NCBI GenBank assembly: GCA_003168265.1
Contig: PMSV01000023.1
Span: forward strand, 384,001-448,000
Length of the DNA stretch: 64,000 nt
Reading direction: 5' to 3'
Source: Chitinophagaceae bacterium
Lineage (GTDB): Bacteria; Bacteroidota; Bacteroidia; Chitinophagales; Chitinophagaceae
Shown piece after piece: positions 44,480 through 54,135 of the stretch; the first letter of the stretch is position 1; each line of letters starts with the position of its first letter. Under the pieces are notes generated by a model. That model was not told the origin of the DNA, made no database searches, and was given only the letters and a program-made list of their open reading frames with translations. The position numbers and the translations under genes were made by a program.

Positions 44480-45685
44480 ATGAGGAAATGCATGATAATC
44501 CTGAGCCTGATTATTTCGTCTTCCGCCTATGCTCAAAAATACGAAGAACTTTCTCTGACACCGCCAATGGGATGGAATAGTTGGAATACCTTCCAGTGCA
44601 ATGTTAGTGAAAAATTGGTGATGGAAACCGCTGATATCATCGCCTCATCAGGGATGAAAGAAGCGGGCTATGCCTATGTTGTGATCGATGATTGCTGGAT
44701 GCTTAAGGAGAGGGACCCAAAGACCGGTGATCTCGTTGCGGATCCTGCGAAATTTCCCCATGGGATGAAGGCTCTTGCCGACTATGTTCATTCCAAAGGT
44801 CTGAAATTCGGGCTTTATAATTGTGCAGGCACTAAAACCTGTGCCGGTTATCCTGGAACTCGCGGATTTGAATACCAGGATGCCCGCTACTATGCTTCTT
44901 TGGGAATCGATTATCTGAAATTCGACTGGTGCAATACGGAAGGAATAAACGGAGAAGAAGCCTACACCACAATGAGCAAGGCCCTCAGGGCTGCAAGCAG
45001 GCCGATCGTGTTCAGTTTATGCGATTGGGGCACCAATAAGCCCTGGAGATGGGCATCCCATGTTGGTCAACTTTGGCGCACAACCGGTGATATCGGGCCT
45101 TATTTTGACCGCGGCAAAACAAAGGAAGGCTGGGAACCAAATAGCGTTATGCGAAATCTGGACCTCAATGATACCCTGAATCAATATGCGGGCCCGGGAC
45201 ACTGGAATGATCCTGATATGCTCGAAGTGGGTAACGGAATGACGGAAAGCGAGGACAGGACCCATTTTTCCATCTGGTGCATGATGGCTTCACCGCTTAT
45301 TGCGGGAAATGATTTAAGGAGCATGTCTCCTGCTACAAAATCCATCCTCACGAATAAAGAGGTGATCGCGATCGACCAGGATTCTCTGGGAGTCCAGGGA
45401 TTCAGGTATTCTAATCAGGACAGCCTTCAAACCTGGTTCAAACCCTTAAAGGATGGAGGCTGGGCTCTTTGTTTTTTAAACCGCTCGCTTAAAGTCCAAA
45501 AAATCAGTTATGATTGGAAAACGCAGGTTATCACTGACCCTGTTTCTCACCGTCAATTGGACCCGGCATCATCGGTATTTAAGATCTTCAATCTCTGGAC
45601 AAAAAAAGAGCAAGGAAACACTTCAAAGGAATTAAACGCTGAATTGCCTGCCCATGATGTATTGATGCTTCGATTGACCAAATAA
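44480..45685 (+). CDS. Secreted GH27 alpha-galactosidase
   Basis: The 401-residue protein has a signal peptide (MRKCMIILSLIISSSAYAQ) and a GH27 barrel opening with LTPPMGWNSWNTFQCNV. Asp149 in DYLKFDWCN is the nucleophile and Asp204 in WRTTGDIGPYF the likely acid/base; VVIDDCWM and GHWNDPDMLEVG are further substrate-binding motifs. A short C-terminal beta domain follows. It removes terminal alpha-galactose (melibiose, raffinose, galactomannan) or alpha-N-acetylgalactosamine, since both activities occur in the family. It probably acts in the periplasm or outside. Confidence 0.95.
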   Translation: MRKCMIILSLIISSSAYAQKYEELSLTPPMGWNSWNTFQCNVSEKLVMETADIIASSGMKEAGYAYVVIDDCWMLKERDPKTGDLVADPAKFPHGMKALADYVHSKGLKFGLYNCAGTKTCAGYPGTRGFEYQDARYYASLGIDYLKFDWCNTEGINGEEAYTTMSKALRAASRPIVFSLCDWGTNKPWRWASHVGQLWRTTGDIGPYFDRGKTKEGWEPNSVMRNLDLNDTLNQYAGPGHWNDPDMLEVGNGMTESEDRTHFSIWCMMASPLIAGNDLRSMSPATKSILTNKEVIAIDQDSLGVQGFRYSNQDSLQTWFKPLKDGGWALCFLNRSLKVQKISYDWKTQVITDPVSHRQLDPASSVFKIFNLWTKKEQGNTSKELNAELPAHDVLMLRLTK

Positions 45686-45697
45686 GTGACACCTTAA

Positions 45698-46105
45698 ATG
45701 AAAAGAAATTCTTTTGCCTTCTTGTTACCGGCCTTATTGATTTTAGTTTCTTCATGCAGGGGTATAGAAACCGATGACCCTATTCTTTGTTATCAAAAAT
45801 GGGCCCACGAACTCCCTCCACGAGATGTTCATGTAATGAAGGGCCATTACTGGCATTCCGGCCTTTGGGCGAAGGATGATGAAGTTTATCTCATCATGAA
45901 ATCGGAGAGGAATTGGTGGAGCGCATTTATCTATCAGAACGGCCTGATTCCTGATAGTTCGGCCTGGATTCCCTCTTCCGGGAAGCCCGGATGGTTTAAT
46001 CCCCCATCAAGAACAAAAAACTGGAAAAATCCCAAAAGCAATTCGGAATCTTATTATATGATGGACAGCTTATATCAGATCATTTATATTCATGAAGTAA
46101 AGTAG
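45698..46105 (+). CDS. Hypothetical lipoprotein downstream of GH27
   Basis: I do not recognise a family. The 135-residue protein has a lipobox (ILVSSCRG, Cys20) and an aromatic-rich body (KGHYWHSGLWAKDDEVYLIM; NWWSAFIYQNGLIP; GKPGWFNPP). Many Trp and Tyr residues could bind a sugar. It starts 12 bases after the alpha-galactosidase stop, so the two are probably one transcript. No function is assigned. Confidence 0.8.
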   Translation: MKRNSFAFLLPALLILVSSCRGIETDDPILCYQKWAHELPPRDVHVMKGHYWHSGLWAKDDEVYLIMKSERNWWSAFIYQNGLIPDSSAWIPSSGKPGWFNPPSRTKNWKNPKSNSESYYMMDSLYQIIYIHEVK

Positions 46106-46122
46106 GGCCCCTGCCGGCTTTG

Positions 46123-47346
46123 CTAATTCATCGCCTGTTCCAGATCGTTTAGGATATCCTCTATATTTTCAATGCCCACACTCATGCGAATAAGCCCGTC
46201 GGTGATACCAAAGCGTATTCGCTCATCCCTTGGTACGCCATAATGGGTCATGCTGGCCGGATGAGAAAGCAGGCTATCCGCAGTGCCTAGGGAAACGGCC
46301 CTTACACACATTTTCAGGCGATCGATAAATCTCATTCCCGCTTCCAGCCCTCCCTTCAGCTCAAAACTAAGCATGGGTCCGAAACGCAGCATCTGTCTTT
46401 TAGCAAGGTCGTGATCCGGATGGGATGGGAGTCCTGTATAGTTCACATGACTGATATGCCCGGACTCCGAAAGAAAAGCCGCTACACGCTCGGCATTTTG
46501 GCAATGACGGTCCATACGGAGCTCCAGTGTTTTCATTCCCTGTGACAACAGAAAAGCGTCAAATGGATTGGCATTTCCCCCAAGCAACGCATGCCATTTC
46601 CAGGCCCTTGTCTTCATAAATTCAATATCCTTTCCGATGAGTACGCCTCCAATCGCTGTTCCATGGCCATTCAGGAATTTAGTAGTGGAATGAAAAACGA
46701 AATCTACGCCGAATTTAAATGGCTGTTGCAGGTAAGGTGTAGCAAAAGTATTATCTACGGTTACTATGATCCCATGTTGTTTTGCCAAAGCGGTGATGGC
46801 TTCGATATCGACACACTGAATAGTGGGATTGGCCGGTGTTTCGATATGGATCAACTTGATCTTGTTCCTGAGTATGCTTTCTTCAACCTGACCGATCTGA
46901 CGCATGTCCACGATGATCGGCTTAATGCCGTTTGGTTCAAGGACTTTATGCATTAGCTCATAAGTGCCCCCGTAAAGCGAATAATGGGATAGCAGCTTAT
47001 CTCCCGCCTGCAAATTGCACATCAGCATGGTGGTCATAGCAGCCTGTCCACTGGCATGAAGCAATGCTTTGAGCTGAAGGGGCCGGCCCTGCCCGTCATC
47101 TAAACCGAAAGCTTCCAGCGCCGCGATCGTTTGCTCAGCGACCTTAAAAGTCGGATTTCCCCATCTGCTGTAAATATTCTCCTTCTCGATTCCGGCAAAT
47201 CGTTCCATTCCCTGTTTGGCGGTATCGAAAGTAAATGTGGAGGTAGCATATATCGGCGGGGTATGGGCCCATTCCGCATTTTCCTTACCTGCTGCATGGA
47301 GTGCCACGGAACTGATCCCTTTAAAAGGAAAATTTGATTTATCCAT
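46123..47346 (-). CDS. Trans-sulfuration PLP enzyme (methionine gamma-lyase / cystathionine gamma-synthase family)
   Basis: The 407-residue enzyme has the cystathionine-class fold: TPPIYATSTFTF, YSRWGNPT (59-66, partner PLP phosphate site), HASGQAAMTTMLM, HYSLYGGTYELM, ETPANPT, VTVDNTFATPYLQQP and the PLP lysine at 223 in HSTTKFLNGHGT. It acts on sulfur amino acids by beta/gamma elimination or replacement. The exact reaction (gamma-lyase, cystathionine synthesis or O-acetylhomoserine sulfhydrylation) cannot be decided here. It stands alone, and no riboswitch was seen in its short upstream gap. Confidence 0.9.
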   Translation of the reverse strand: MDKSNFPFKGISSVALHAAGKENAEWAHTPPIYATSTFTFDTAKQGMERFAGIEKENIYSRWGNPTFKVAEQTIAALEAFGLDDGQGRPLQLKALLHASGQAAMTTMLMCNLQAGDKLLSHYSLYGGTYELMHKVLEPNGIKPIIVDMRQIGQVEESILRNKIKLIHIETPANPTIQCVDIEAITALAKQHGIIVTVDNTFATPYLQQPFKFGVDFVFHSTTKFLNGHGTAIGGVLIGKDIEFMKTRAWKWHALLGGNANPFDAFLLSQGMKTLELRMDRHCQNAERVAAFLSESGHISHVNYTGLPSHPDHDLAKRQMLRFGPMLSFELKGGLEAGMRFIDRLKMCVRAVSLGTADSLLSHPASMTHYGVPRDERIRFGITDGLIRMSVGIENIEDILNDLEQAMN

Positions 47347-47403
47347 GAAAAAGCAGAATGCCTAATTTTGAGATGAAATCAAAAGTAAACGAAATTTTTT
47401 TGT

Positions 47404-47907
47404 ATGAAGGAATTATTGACTTGCTATGCGGCATATACGGCTTGGGCCAACGACAGGATCAGAGAAACCTTGTTATCACTTAGTGACTCACAACAGCAAC
47501 AGGAGATAAGCAGCAGTTTCACCAGCATCTACAAAACCGCATTTCACGTCTGGGGGGCCACTTATTTATGGTTAAAACGAGTACAGCATGAACCGCATAT
47601 TATCAAATTGGATGATCCATTCAACGGCTCAATGGAGAAGCTTTGCGAAGCCTGGAAATTGGTTGATCGGGATTATGCTGAAATAGTGAAATCAATGGGC
47701 GAAGAGGCATTGATTCAGAAGTTGAAATACCAAAATTTTCGGGGAGACCCGTTTGAAGAAGAACTATACCTCATATTGCAGCATATATTCAATCATGCCA
47801 CCTATCATCGCGGACAATTGGTAACCCTATTGAGGCAGGTGGGGCAGGAAAAAATTCCTTCTACGGATTTCATTGCATGGGTAAGAAGCAGGGGAATTAA
47901 TGCCTGA
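47404..47907 (+). CDS. DinB-family four-helix protein
   Basis: The 167-residue protein has the DinB/YfiT four-helix layout with histidines at 48 (AFHVWGA), 131 and 135 (HIFNHATYHRGQL), the usual metal triad. AWANDRIRETLLSL is the first helix. DinB-like proteins include thiol-dependent transferases, and most have no known substrate. It is unrelated to DinB DNA polymerase IV. Its last 11 bases overlap the convergent T9SS gene's end. Confidence 0.9.
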   Translation: MKELLTCYAAYTAWANDRIRETLLSLSDSQQQQEISSSFTSIYKTAFHVWGATYLWLKRVQHEPHIIKLDDPFNGSMEKLCEAWKLVDRDYAEIVKSMGEEALIQKLKYQNFRGDPFEEELYLILQHIFNHATYHRGQLVTLLRQVGQEKIPSTDFIAWVRSRGINA

Positions 47908-50900
47908 TGAGGATTTTTATGGTTTGGATTCCTGAACTACTGCTGACGCGTATAAAATAGATTCCCTGGCTATAAGATGATAAATCCATCCCCATATATG
48001 AGTCAGCGACATTCAATTGTTGAACTGTCTGCCCGGCAGCATTGATCAGGGCGACGGACCGGGGCATTGCATTTGGGAAACTGATATAAACAATGCCTGA
48101 TGCCGGATTTGGATAAACCTGGAGGGTCGTGTTATTTGCATTCATGGCGATCTCAACTGCCTGCGAATAGGCTTGTTTCCCGCCGACCTCCATAATTTGC
48201 AGCCTGTAATAGGAGATGCCGGAAAGCGGGTGCCCGTCGGTAGCGGAATAATTCAAAACCGCGGCAGTATCTGCGCTGTTTTGATCCGGAACAGACTGCA
48301 TGGTCTCCCAGTGAAGGCCATCGGAAGACCTCTCCAATCCAAAATAAGAGATCTGCTGTTCATTTTCCGTCTTCCAGTCAATGGCCACGATGCCATTTTC
48401 CGGTTTTGCAGTGAATGAGACGAGGTTTAAGGGCAAAACATCGTTGACTTCATCGGTGGCGATAAAGAAGGAGTTATTTAAATCGGTAAGGGACACATTG
48501 GTACGGTTGACCTGCGGATCAGCTGTAGTTCCTCCATTGGCTCCAGGATCCCCGACCCAACTGGATTGAAGTATCAGACGAAGATCATTTACATTTGCGA
48601 TGACGCCAAAACCGGTCCCTTCACCGCGGAGATCATAAGTGCCTCCTGTCAGACCATTGCCACTTGTAAGTGTCCAATAAGAGTCGTTCTCGGTGACGAG
48701 CAGGGTTCCGTCTTCATCTATTACATTGATATAACGCCAATCGTTGATATAGGTATGCGATACCGTTATCGTGCCTCCGGCGCTCGGGGCTGTGGTTGGA
48801 ACTGAGACATGGAATGGCCTGAGATCCCCGCTGATGGCGCCCATCGGAAACAATCCTTTTACATTACCGGCAGCAATGGTGGCAGCAGTAATCCATCTGG
48901 TAAAATATCCGACATCGACCATGCTTCCCGCAGTATAGCTAAGGGTTCCCGGTGCGGCTGCAGAGGTTCCAAGCGTAACTGTATTTCCATCTAGTTCGAT
49001 ATTGCCGCTTGTCATCGTCAGCTTATTGGCGATATTGATATCGTCCTGGAGATAAACCTCGCTTCCGGAATTATCCGTAGTCAGGTTATAGAAATTTTCA
49101 TCGCTTGGGTCACTGACATACTGTATCCCGGTGCCGTTGAAAACCACCGTGCTGGTCCCTTCAGTGAATCCAGCGCCATAATCGGTCCAGCTCCCTCCGA
49201 CATTGATAGTATGTGCTCCAGGAATCAGGACTCCGGTTCCACTCATGGTGACATTGTTTGCGGCAGTCATATCATTGCCCAGAGTAGTATTGCTGGAAAC
49301 AGTAGTGGCATTATAGAAACTCATGCCATCGCTCTTGACATTCAGGTTATGGGATCCGAAGACTACGGTGCTGGAATTGGTTATGGCATCTACGGTGCCG
49401 CTTGTGTAGGTCCAGTTCCGGGTTTCGGAAATAGTGCCGCTCATCGTGAGAGTGCCTCCTGTTTTAATGATCAGGATATAGGGTAGCCATCCTTCCTGAG
49501 CTGCTGCAGAACTGGAGAAAAGCTGGTTGGCTGTCCCATCGATCATGATTTCGCCATTACCTCCCCCCGTGGTTCCGCTGTTATTGACAGTAATATTTCC
49601 CTGTGCTTCCAAAACATCTGTTCCGGCAGTTGGGGAGCTAAGGGAAAGATTGGAATTTCCTTCCGTAGTCAGCGTTCCTGTAACTGTAAGCAAAGTGCCT
49701 GTGCTGAAAGTAATGGTATAAATGGCATTTGCATTAAATGTCACATTGTTGAGGGTAAGCGTGCCTGAAATCGTAAGCGTATTTTCAAATACAACCGTTG
49801 CGTTATTGGTATTTACGTCCAATGAACCGCTGTTATAGGTCCAATTGCCGGTTACAGTAATGAGCGAGGGAAAGGTGACTGTTCCGACAGTGTTAGTGAT
49901 CGTCACAGCAGGAAATTTTCCCTGGTCCAATACGCCTGTAGAAGTGATATTTTGTGAGGATGATCCATTGATCAAAATGGTGCCCGTTCCGCCACCCGAG
50001 ATGCCGGCATTATTGTCAGTTATATTTCCCTCAGCCGCAATCGTGCCCTTATTAATCGTTATGTCATTGGAAGAATTCTCCATATCGAATGTGCCGGTAG
50101 AAGTCAAAATATCTCCGGTCGCTATTGTGATAGTCTCAGCGGCTGCTCCATCAATTTCCAGGTTATAAACGGTAAAACTGCCTGTGATGGTCAGGGAGCC
50201 CACTAATTCCACCGTTGAGGTTCCGGGCACAAGGGTGCCTGCGGTATATGTCAGGTCTCCTGCAAAAGAAATGATATTGTAAAGATTCAGATTGCCTGAG
50301 GTTTTGTCAATATTGACGATCGGCAAAGCGCCATAGCCGGAGGTTGTACTCCCATTGATATTTTGATTTCCAGTACCGTTTATAAGGATGGTGGTCGTTC
50401 CGCCCCCGCCAGTGGCGGTATTGGTTATATTTATATCGCCGGTAACTTCGATTGTTCCTTTGTTCAGAGTGATATAGGAGGAACCGGAAAGATTGAGCGC
50501 ATTAGTTACCTGCAAGTCCCCGGTTGCAGTAATGTCGTATGTCCTGCCTAGCCCGACAAATTCTGCAGTGTATAAAGTGGGACTGGTGCCCGAAATGGTA
50601 AGGGTGACCGCTGCCGTTGAATTGAACTGCACTGTACCGTTATTGGCAATAAAACTGCCACCGGTAAATGCAGCGTTGGCATTCAATTCAAGAATATTGT
50701 TCGTGGAAGTGAAGGCAGTTCCGGACAGGGTGAAAGTTCCCTGAAAATTGATTTCGGCAGTGCCGCCGGTGAAAGTACCGCCGGCAAATGTTGCAGTACC
50801 AGAGGTCGTTACCGTGTAATTTCCCTGTATAATGGTTCCGGTATAGGCAGCTTTGACATTTAAAGTTGTAAGGGTGACATTGATATTCAATGTACAATTG

Positions 50901-51103
50901 CCGGGGCCATTTCCATCGAATATGGCGGCGTCAGTGGAACCCGGCACACTGGCTCCTCCCATTCCTCCGGAAGCAGTGGACCAGTTGGCTGAAGTATTCC
51001 AATTTGCAGAACCTGCTGCTACCCAATAACGGTTAACAGCATATGCAGGGGAGATCATCCCCACTAAACATAGGACCTTTACTATTAAGGTTAAGGCTTT
51101 CAT
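47897..51103 (-). CDS. Large T9SS-exported repeat protein
   Basis: The start at 51103 (MKALTLIVKVLCLVGMISPA) gives a signal peptide; an ATG five codons upstream is possible. The 1068-residue protein begins NRYWVAAGSANWNTSANWST, a motif seen at the front of many Bacteroidota surface proteins. Three long beta-helix-like repeats follow (TGGGGTTTILINGTGNQNI; ISGGGTGTILINGSSSQNIT; TTGGGNGEIMIDGTANQLF). It ends with a type A T9SS domain (LQVYPNPASGIVYISFP; SSYSQGIYFIRVSSSSG). It should be secreted and anchored on the surface. Ligand unknown. Confidence 0.92.
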   Translation of the reverse strand: MKALTLIVKVLCLVGMISPAYAVNRYWVAAGSANWNTSANWSTASGGMGGASVPGSTDAAIFDGNGPGNCTLNINVTLTTLNVKAAYTGTIIQGNYTVTTSGTATFAGGTFTGGTAEINFQGTFTLSGTAFTSTNNILELNANAAFTGGSFIANNGTVQFNSTAAVTLTISGTSPTLYTAEFVGLGRTYDITATGDLQVTNALNLSGSSYITLNKGTIEVTGDINITNTATGGGGTTTILINGTGNQNINGSTTSGYGALPIVNIDKTSGNLNLYNIISFAGDLTYTAGTLVPGTSTVELVGSLTITGSFTVYNLEIDGAAAETITIATGDILTSTGTFDMENSSNDITINKGTIAAEGNITDNNAGISGGGTGTILINGSSSQNITSTGVLDQGKFPAVTITNTVGTVTFPSLITVTGNWTYNSGSLDVNTNNATVVFENTLTISGTLTLNNVTFNANAIYTITFSTGTLLTVTGTLTTEGNSNLSLSSPTAGTDVLEAQGNITVNNSGTTGGGNGEIMIDGTANQLFSSSAAAQEGWLPYILIIKTGGTLTMSGTISETRNWTYTSGTVDAITNSSTVVFGSHNLNVKSDGMSFYNATTVSSNTTLGNDMTAANNVTMSGTGVLIPGAHTINVGGSWTDYGAGFTEGTSTVVFNGTGIQYVSDPSDENFYNLTTDNSGSEVYLQDDINIANKLTMTSGNIELDGNTVTLGTSAAAPGTLSYTAGSMVDVGYFTRWITAATIAAGNVKGLFPMGAISGDLRPFHVSVPTTAPSAGGTITVSHTYINDWRYINVIDEDGTLLVTENDSYWTLTSGNGLTGGTYDLRGEGTGFGVIANVNDLRLILQSSWVGDPGANGGTTADPQVNRTNVSLTDLNNSFFIATDEVNDVLPLNLVSFTAKPENGIVAIDWKTENEQQISYFGLERSSDGLHWETMQSVPDQNSADTAAVLNYSATDGHPLSGISYYRLQIMEVGGKQAYSQAVEIAMNANNTTLQVYPNPASGIVYISFPNAMPRSVALINAAGQTVQQLNVADSYMGMDLSSYSQGIYFIRVSSSSGIQTIKILIRH

Positions 51104-51295
51104 GATATAGGATTCCAAATCGAACGGATCAAATTTAGGATCAGATCCAAATGCATAAAAACGTCAAGATAATATATATATTGCCGTTCTCACAGTATTT
51201 GAAATCTGGGAATTGAAATTTTCCCCGGCCGAAATAATCTTGGTTATCACGAATGAACTTGTTAACAATGAACACTTTATATTTGTGAAAAAAAT

Positions 51296-51805
51296 ATGAA
51301 CCTGCATAAAGCCGAGATTTCTGATCTGCCTGCACTTGCCAGGTTGATCAACGGCGCTTACCGGGGGGACAATTCAAAAAAAGGCTGGACGACGGAAGCG
51401 GACCTGCTGGATGGTACCCGAACTGATGAGGATAACCTGGCTTCTTTGATCAATGATCCTAACGGACTGATCCTTGAATATTTGAATGAGAAGGGGGAAT
51501 TGATAGGCTGTGTGAACCTGCAAAGGCAGAACGAAAAGACCTACCTGGGCATGCTGACCGTCGCTCCTGAATTGCAGGGAGGGGGTGTCGGCAAGCAATT
51601 ATTGCAGGCAGCGATTGATTTTGCCCGGGGAAATAGCTCCAAATCAATATACATGACCGTGATTTCGCTAAGACATGAGCTGATTGCCTGGTATGAGCGG
51701 CATGGGTATCACAAGACAGGAGAAAAGAAACCATTTCCGGCAGGTGCTCCCTTCGGAATTCAAAAACAGCCCCTGGAACTGATCGTGCTGGAAAAAACTC
51801 TTTGA
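51296..51805 (+). CDS. GNAT-family N-acetyltransferase
   Basis: The 169-residue protein has GNAT motif A (LGMLTVAPELQGGGVGKQLL), which binds acetyl-CoA, and motif B (ITMTVISLRHELIAWYERHG as TVISLRHELIAWYERHGY). The N-terminus (DLPALARLINGAYRGDNS) resembles small-molecule acetyltransferases rather than ribosomal ones. Substrate unknown. A dead fragment of another enzyme follows directly. Confidence 0.9.
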   Translation: MNLHKAEISDLPALARLINGAYRGDNSKKGWTTEADLLDGTRTDEDNLASLINDPNGLILEYLNEKGELIGCVNLQRQNEKTYLGMLTVAPELQGGGVGKQLLQAAIDFARGNSSKSIYMTVISLRHELIAWYERHGYHKTGEKKPFPAGAPFGIQKQPLELIVLEKTL

Positions 51806-51809
51806 AGAC

Positions 51810-51957
51810 ATGAATCATCCATTATGGTCTGCACCTGGCGGAAAAGCCTTTCTGCTATTGGATGGGGCCTTGGCCAATGAACTGGAAAAACCGGGGGCTG
51901 ACCTAAACCATCCCCTCTGATCAGCAAGGGTGCTTGCAGAAAGTCCGGAATTGATTA
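51810..51957 (+). pseudogene. Remnant of a homocysteine S-methyltransferase (MmuM-like), 5' end only
   Basis: An ATG at 51810 opens a frame with KAFLLLDGALANELEKPGAD and then LNHPL, followed by TGA at 51918-51920. The frame then continues [14 protein letters not shown] to the end of fabH. Family members read LLDGALATELERRGADL-x-DPLWSA-x-VL, so the stop replaces the Trp (TGG to TGA). Only about 50 of about 300 codons are left; the rest is replaced by the convergent fabH gene. The enzyme would have made methionine from homocysteine and S-methylmethionine. Recognised from the family pattern. Confidence 0.72.
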
Positions 51958-52980
51958 ACGATGAGCAAGCTGGCTGTCATAGTGGCCGTCATAGGCCCAT
52001 TTGACCAGGGTTGCACCCCAGGTAAATCCTCCGCCGAATGCGGCAAATACCAGGTTATCCCCTTTTTTCAATTGATTCTCCCAATCCCATAAACAGAGAG
52101 GAATGGTGCCGCTCGTTGTGTTACCATAACGATCGATGTTGATCATCACCTTATCATGGGAAAGCCCCATTCTTTTAGCAGTTGCATCGATGATTCTTTT
52201 ATTCGCCTGGTGTGGAACAAGCCATGCGATATCTTCTCCGCTCAGATTGTTTTTTTCCAATAATTCCGCACTCACATCGGCCATGCCTTTTACGGCAAAT
52301 TTAAAAACAGCCTGACCCTCCTGGTAAATAAAGTGTTGCTTGGCGGCGACTGTTTCGAAGGATGCAGGTTTTAAGGAGCCACCGGCTTTCATATGGAGAT
52401 AATGGGCTCCGGTTCCATCGCTTCTTAAGATGCTATCCAATACCCCGAATCCTTCGGTGTTCGGTTCGAGCAATACAGCTCCTGCACCGTCCCCGAATAT
52501 GATGCAGGTAGTGCGGTCGCTGTAATCGACGATAGAACTCATTTTATCCGAACCCACAACGACTACTTTACGGCATCTTCCACTCTCGATCAGCGCAGTG
52601 CCGGTCGTCAAACTGTATAGGAATCCGGAACATGCGGCTGCAAGGTCAAAACCCCAGGCATTTTTTGCTCCTACCTTGTCACAAACCAAATTGGCGGTAG
52701 AAGGAAAAAACATATCAGGAGTGACGGTGCCGACGATCAGGCAATCAATCTCTTCCGGACTGATCCCTCTTTTCTGGCAGAGTTCCCGCACGGCCTCGGC
52801 ACACATATCTGAAGTGGCTTTGCCCCTGGTTTTTTGTATCCTTCTCTCCTCAATACCTGTTCTTGTCCTTATCCATTCTTCATTGGTATCAACCATTTTC
52901 ATCAGGTCAGCATTGGTCAGCTTGTCTTCCGGAACATATCCACCTATGGATGTAATGGCTGCCGTAATTTTTTGGCTCAT
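51955..52980 (-). CDS. fabH: 3-oxoacyl-ACP synthase III (FabH)
   Basis: The 341-residue enzyme starts fatty acid synthesis by condensing acetyl-CoA with malonyl-ACP. Catalytic residues are Cys117 in [12 protein letters not shown], His in [12 protein letters not shown] and Asn in [31 protein letters not shown] and [13 protein letters not shown] are also typical. It is away from the usual plsX-fabH-acc genes, so it may be an extra copy. A dead methyltransferase fragment abuts its 3' end. Confidence 0.95.
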   Translation of the reverse strand: MSQKITAAITSIGGYVPEDKLTNADLMKMVDTNEEWIRTRTGIEERRIQKTRGKATSDMCAEAVRELCQKRGISPEEIDCLIVGTVTPDMFFPSTANLVCDKVGAKNAWGFDLAAACSGFLYSLTTGTALIESGRCRKVVVVGSDKMSSIVDYSDRTTCIIFGDGAGAVLLEPNTEGFGVLDSILRSDGTGAHYLHMKAGGSLKPASFETVAAKQHFIYQEGQAVFKFAVKGMADVSAELLEKNNLSGEDIAWLVPHQANKRIIDATAKRMGLSHDKVMINIDRYGNTTSGTIPLCLWDWENQLKKGDNLVFAAFGGGFTWGATLVKWAYDGHYDSQLAHR

Positions 52981-53149
52981 TATGTCTATGTTAATTCCTA
53001 AAAATACTCCTGCAAATTTGGCATAAAAAAAATAAAAAGGAAATAATTAATGCAAAATAGCCTTGGGTGCTGTAAAAAATCAAAGCGGCTTAATTTCCTG
53101 CAATTGCATCTAAGCTATTTGTATTGTATCTTGTGTAATACTTGGTAAA

Positions 53150-54061
53150 ATGAAGCATTATATTAAGCTCCTGCGGCCAAAGGACTGGGCAAAAAACCTT
53201 TTTTTATTCATACCTTCTTTTTTCGCAGGGAATATTTTTAATTTAAAGGAAATCCTGTCACTGTCTGCCGGATTTGTCACCTTTTGCTGCTTTGCCAGCA
53301 GCATTTATATAATCAACGACTATCGCGATATTGAAGATGACCGAAGGCATCCTCAAAAATGCAAGCGACCATTGGCGGCTGGTTTGGTTAGAAAACCCAT
53401 TGCCCTGCTTCTTTGCATTTTCCTTTTTTTAGGAGGGGCATTAGTGGGTTACCTGATTGACCCGGGTTGGAAATTTCTGTTTGTAGCCGGAGTCTATTTC
53501 TTTCTTAACCTGGCATATTCTTTCGGATTGAAAAATATTTCAATCCTGGATATTTTGATACTTTCAGCCGGGTTTGTGATCAGGGTGAAGGGCGGGGCGA
53601 TACTTACGAATACGGATACCTCCTCCTGGCTCATCATTATGACTTTCCTGCTGGCGCTATTCATGTCAATCGCGAAGAGAAGGGACGATGTTCTTCTGAA
53701 ACTTTCCACTGGAAGTGAGATGCGAAAATCGGTCACCGGGTATAATCTGGACTTTTTAAATACGATGCTCGGCCTTTTTTGTGCCATTATCATCGTCGCC
53801 TATATCATGTACACAGTGGATCCTTCGACTTTTTCCCGTCTGCGTGCCTATCGGCTCTATTATACCAGTCTTTTCGTCGTGGCAGGGCTGATGCGTTATC
53901 TCCAAATAACGTTTGTTCATGAGAAATCGGCTTCACCAACTGAAATATTGTATAAGGACCGCTTTATTCAGGCTACCATTATCTTGTGGGTTGCCAGTTT
54001 CTATGTCATATTGTACCTGAGGGATGTGGTCATCTTCAAAAACTATGGGATTTCCCATTAA
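53150..54061 (+). CDS. UbiA-family polyprenyl-phosphate phosphoribosyltransferase (DPPR synthase-like)
   Basis: The 303-residue membrane protein has about eight helices and the UbiA motif FASSIYIINDYRDIEDDRRH followed by PQKCKRPLAAG; KDWAKNLFLFIPSFFAG is the DPPR-synthase-like N-terminus. Rv3806c of M. tuberculosis adds phosphoribose from PRPP to decaprenyl phosphate. This gene starts a cluster with DprE1-, DprE2- and HAD-phosphatase-like genes, which supports the same reaction here. The lipid chain length is unknown. Confidence 0.88.
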   Translation: MKHYIKLLRPKDWAKNLFLFIPSFFAGNIFNLKEILSLSAGFVTFCCFASSIYIINDYRDIEDDRRHPQKCKRPLAAGLVRKPIALLLCIFLFLGGALVGYLIDPGWKFLFVAGVYFFLNLAYSFGLKNISILDILILSAGFVIRVKGGAILTNTDTSSWLIIMTFLLALFMSIAKRRDDVLLKLSTGSEMRKSVTGYNLDFLNTMLGLFCAIIIVAYIMYTVDPSTFSRLRAYRLYYTSLFVVAGLMRYLQITFVHEKSASPTEILYKDRFIQATIILWVASFYVILYLRDVVIFKNYGISH

Positions 54062-54135
54062 ATAAATTATGAAACCGAGCAGGGCATATTGCCACGTGTT
54101 TTTGCTAGGTTTCATCTGACAATAAGTATTTACAG

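Noticed and set aside
46123-47403. A SAM or other riboswitch upstream of the trans-sulfuration gene
   Set aside because: Only 57 bases separate it from the divergent DinB gene, too short for a riboswitch, and no pairing pattern was seen.
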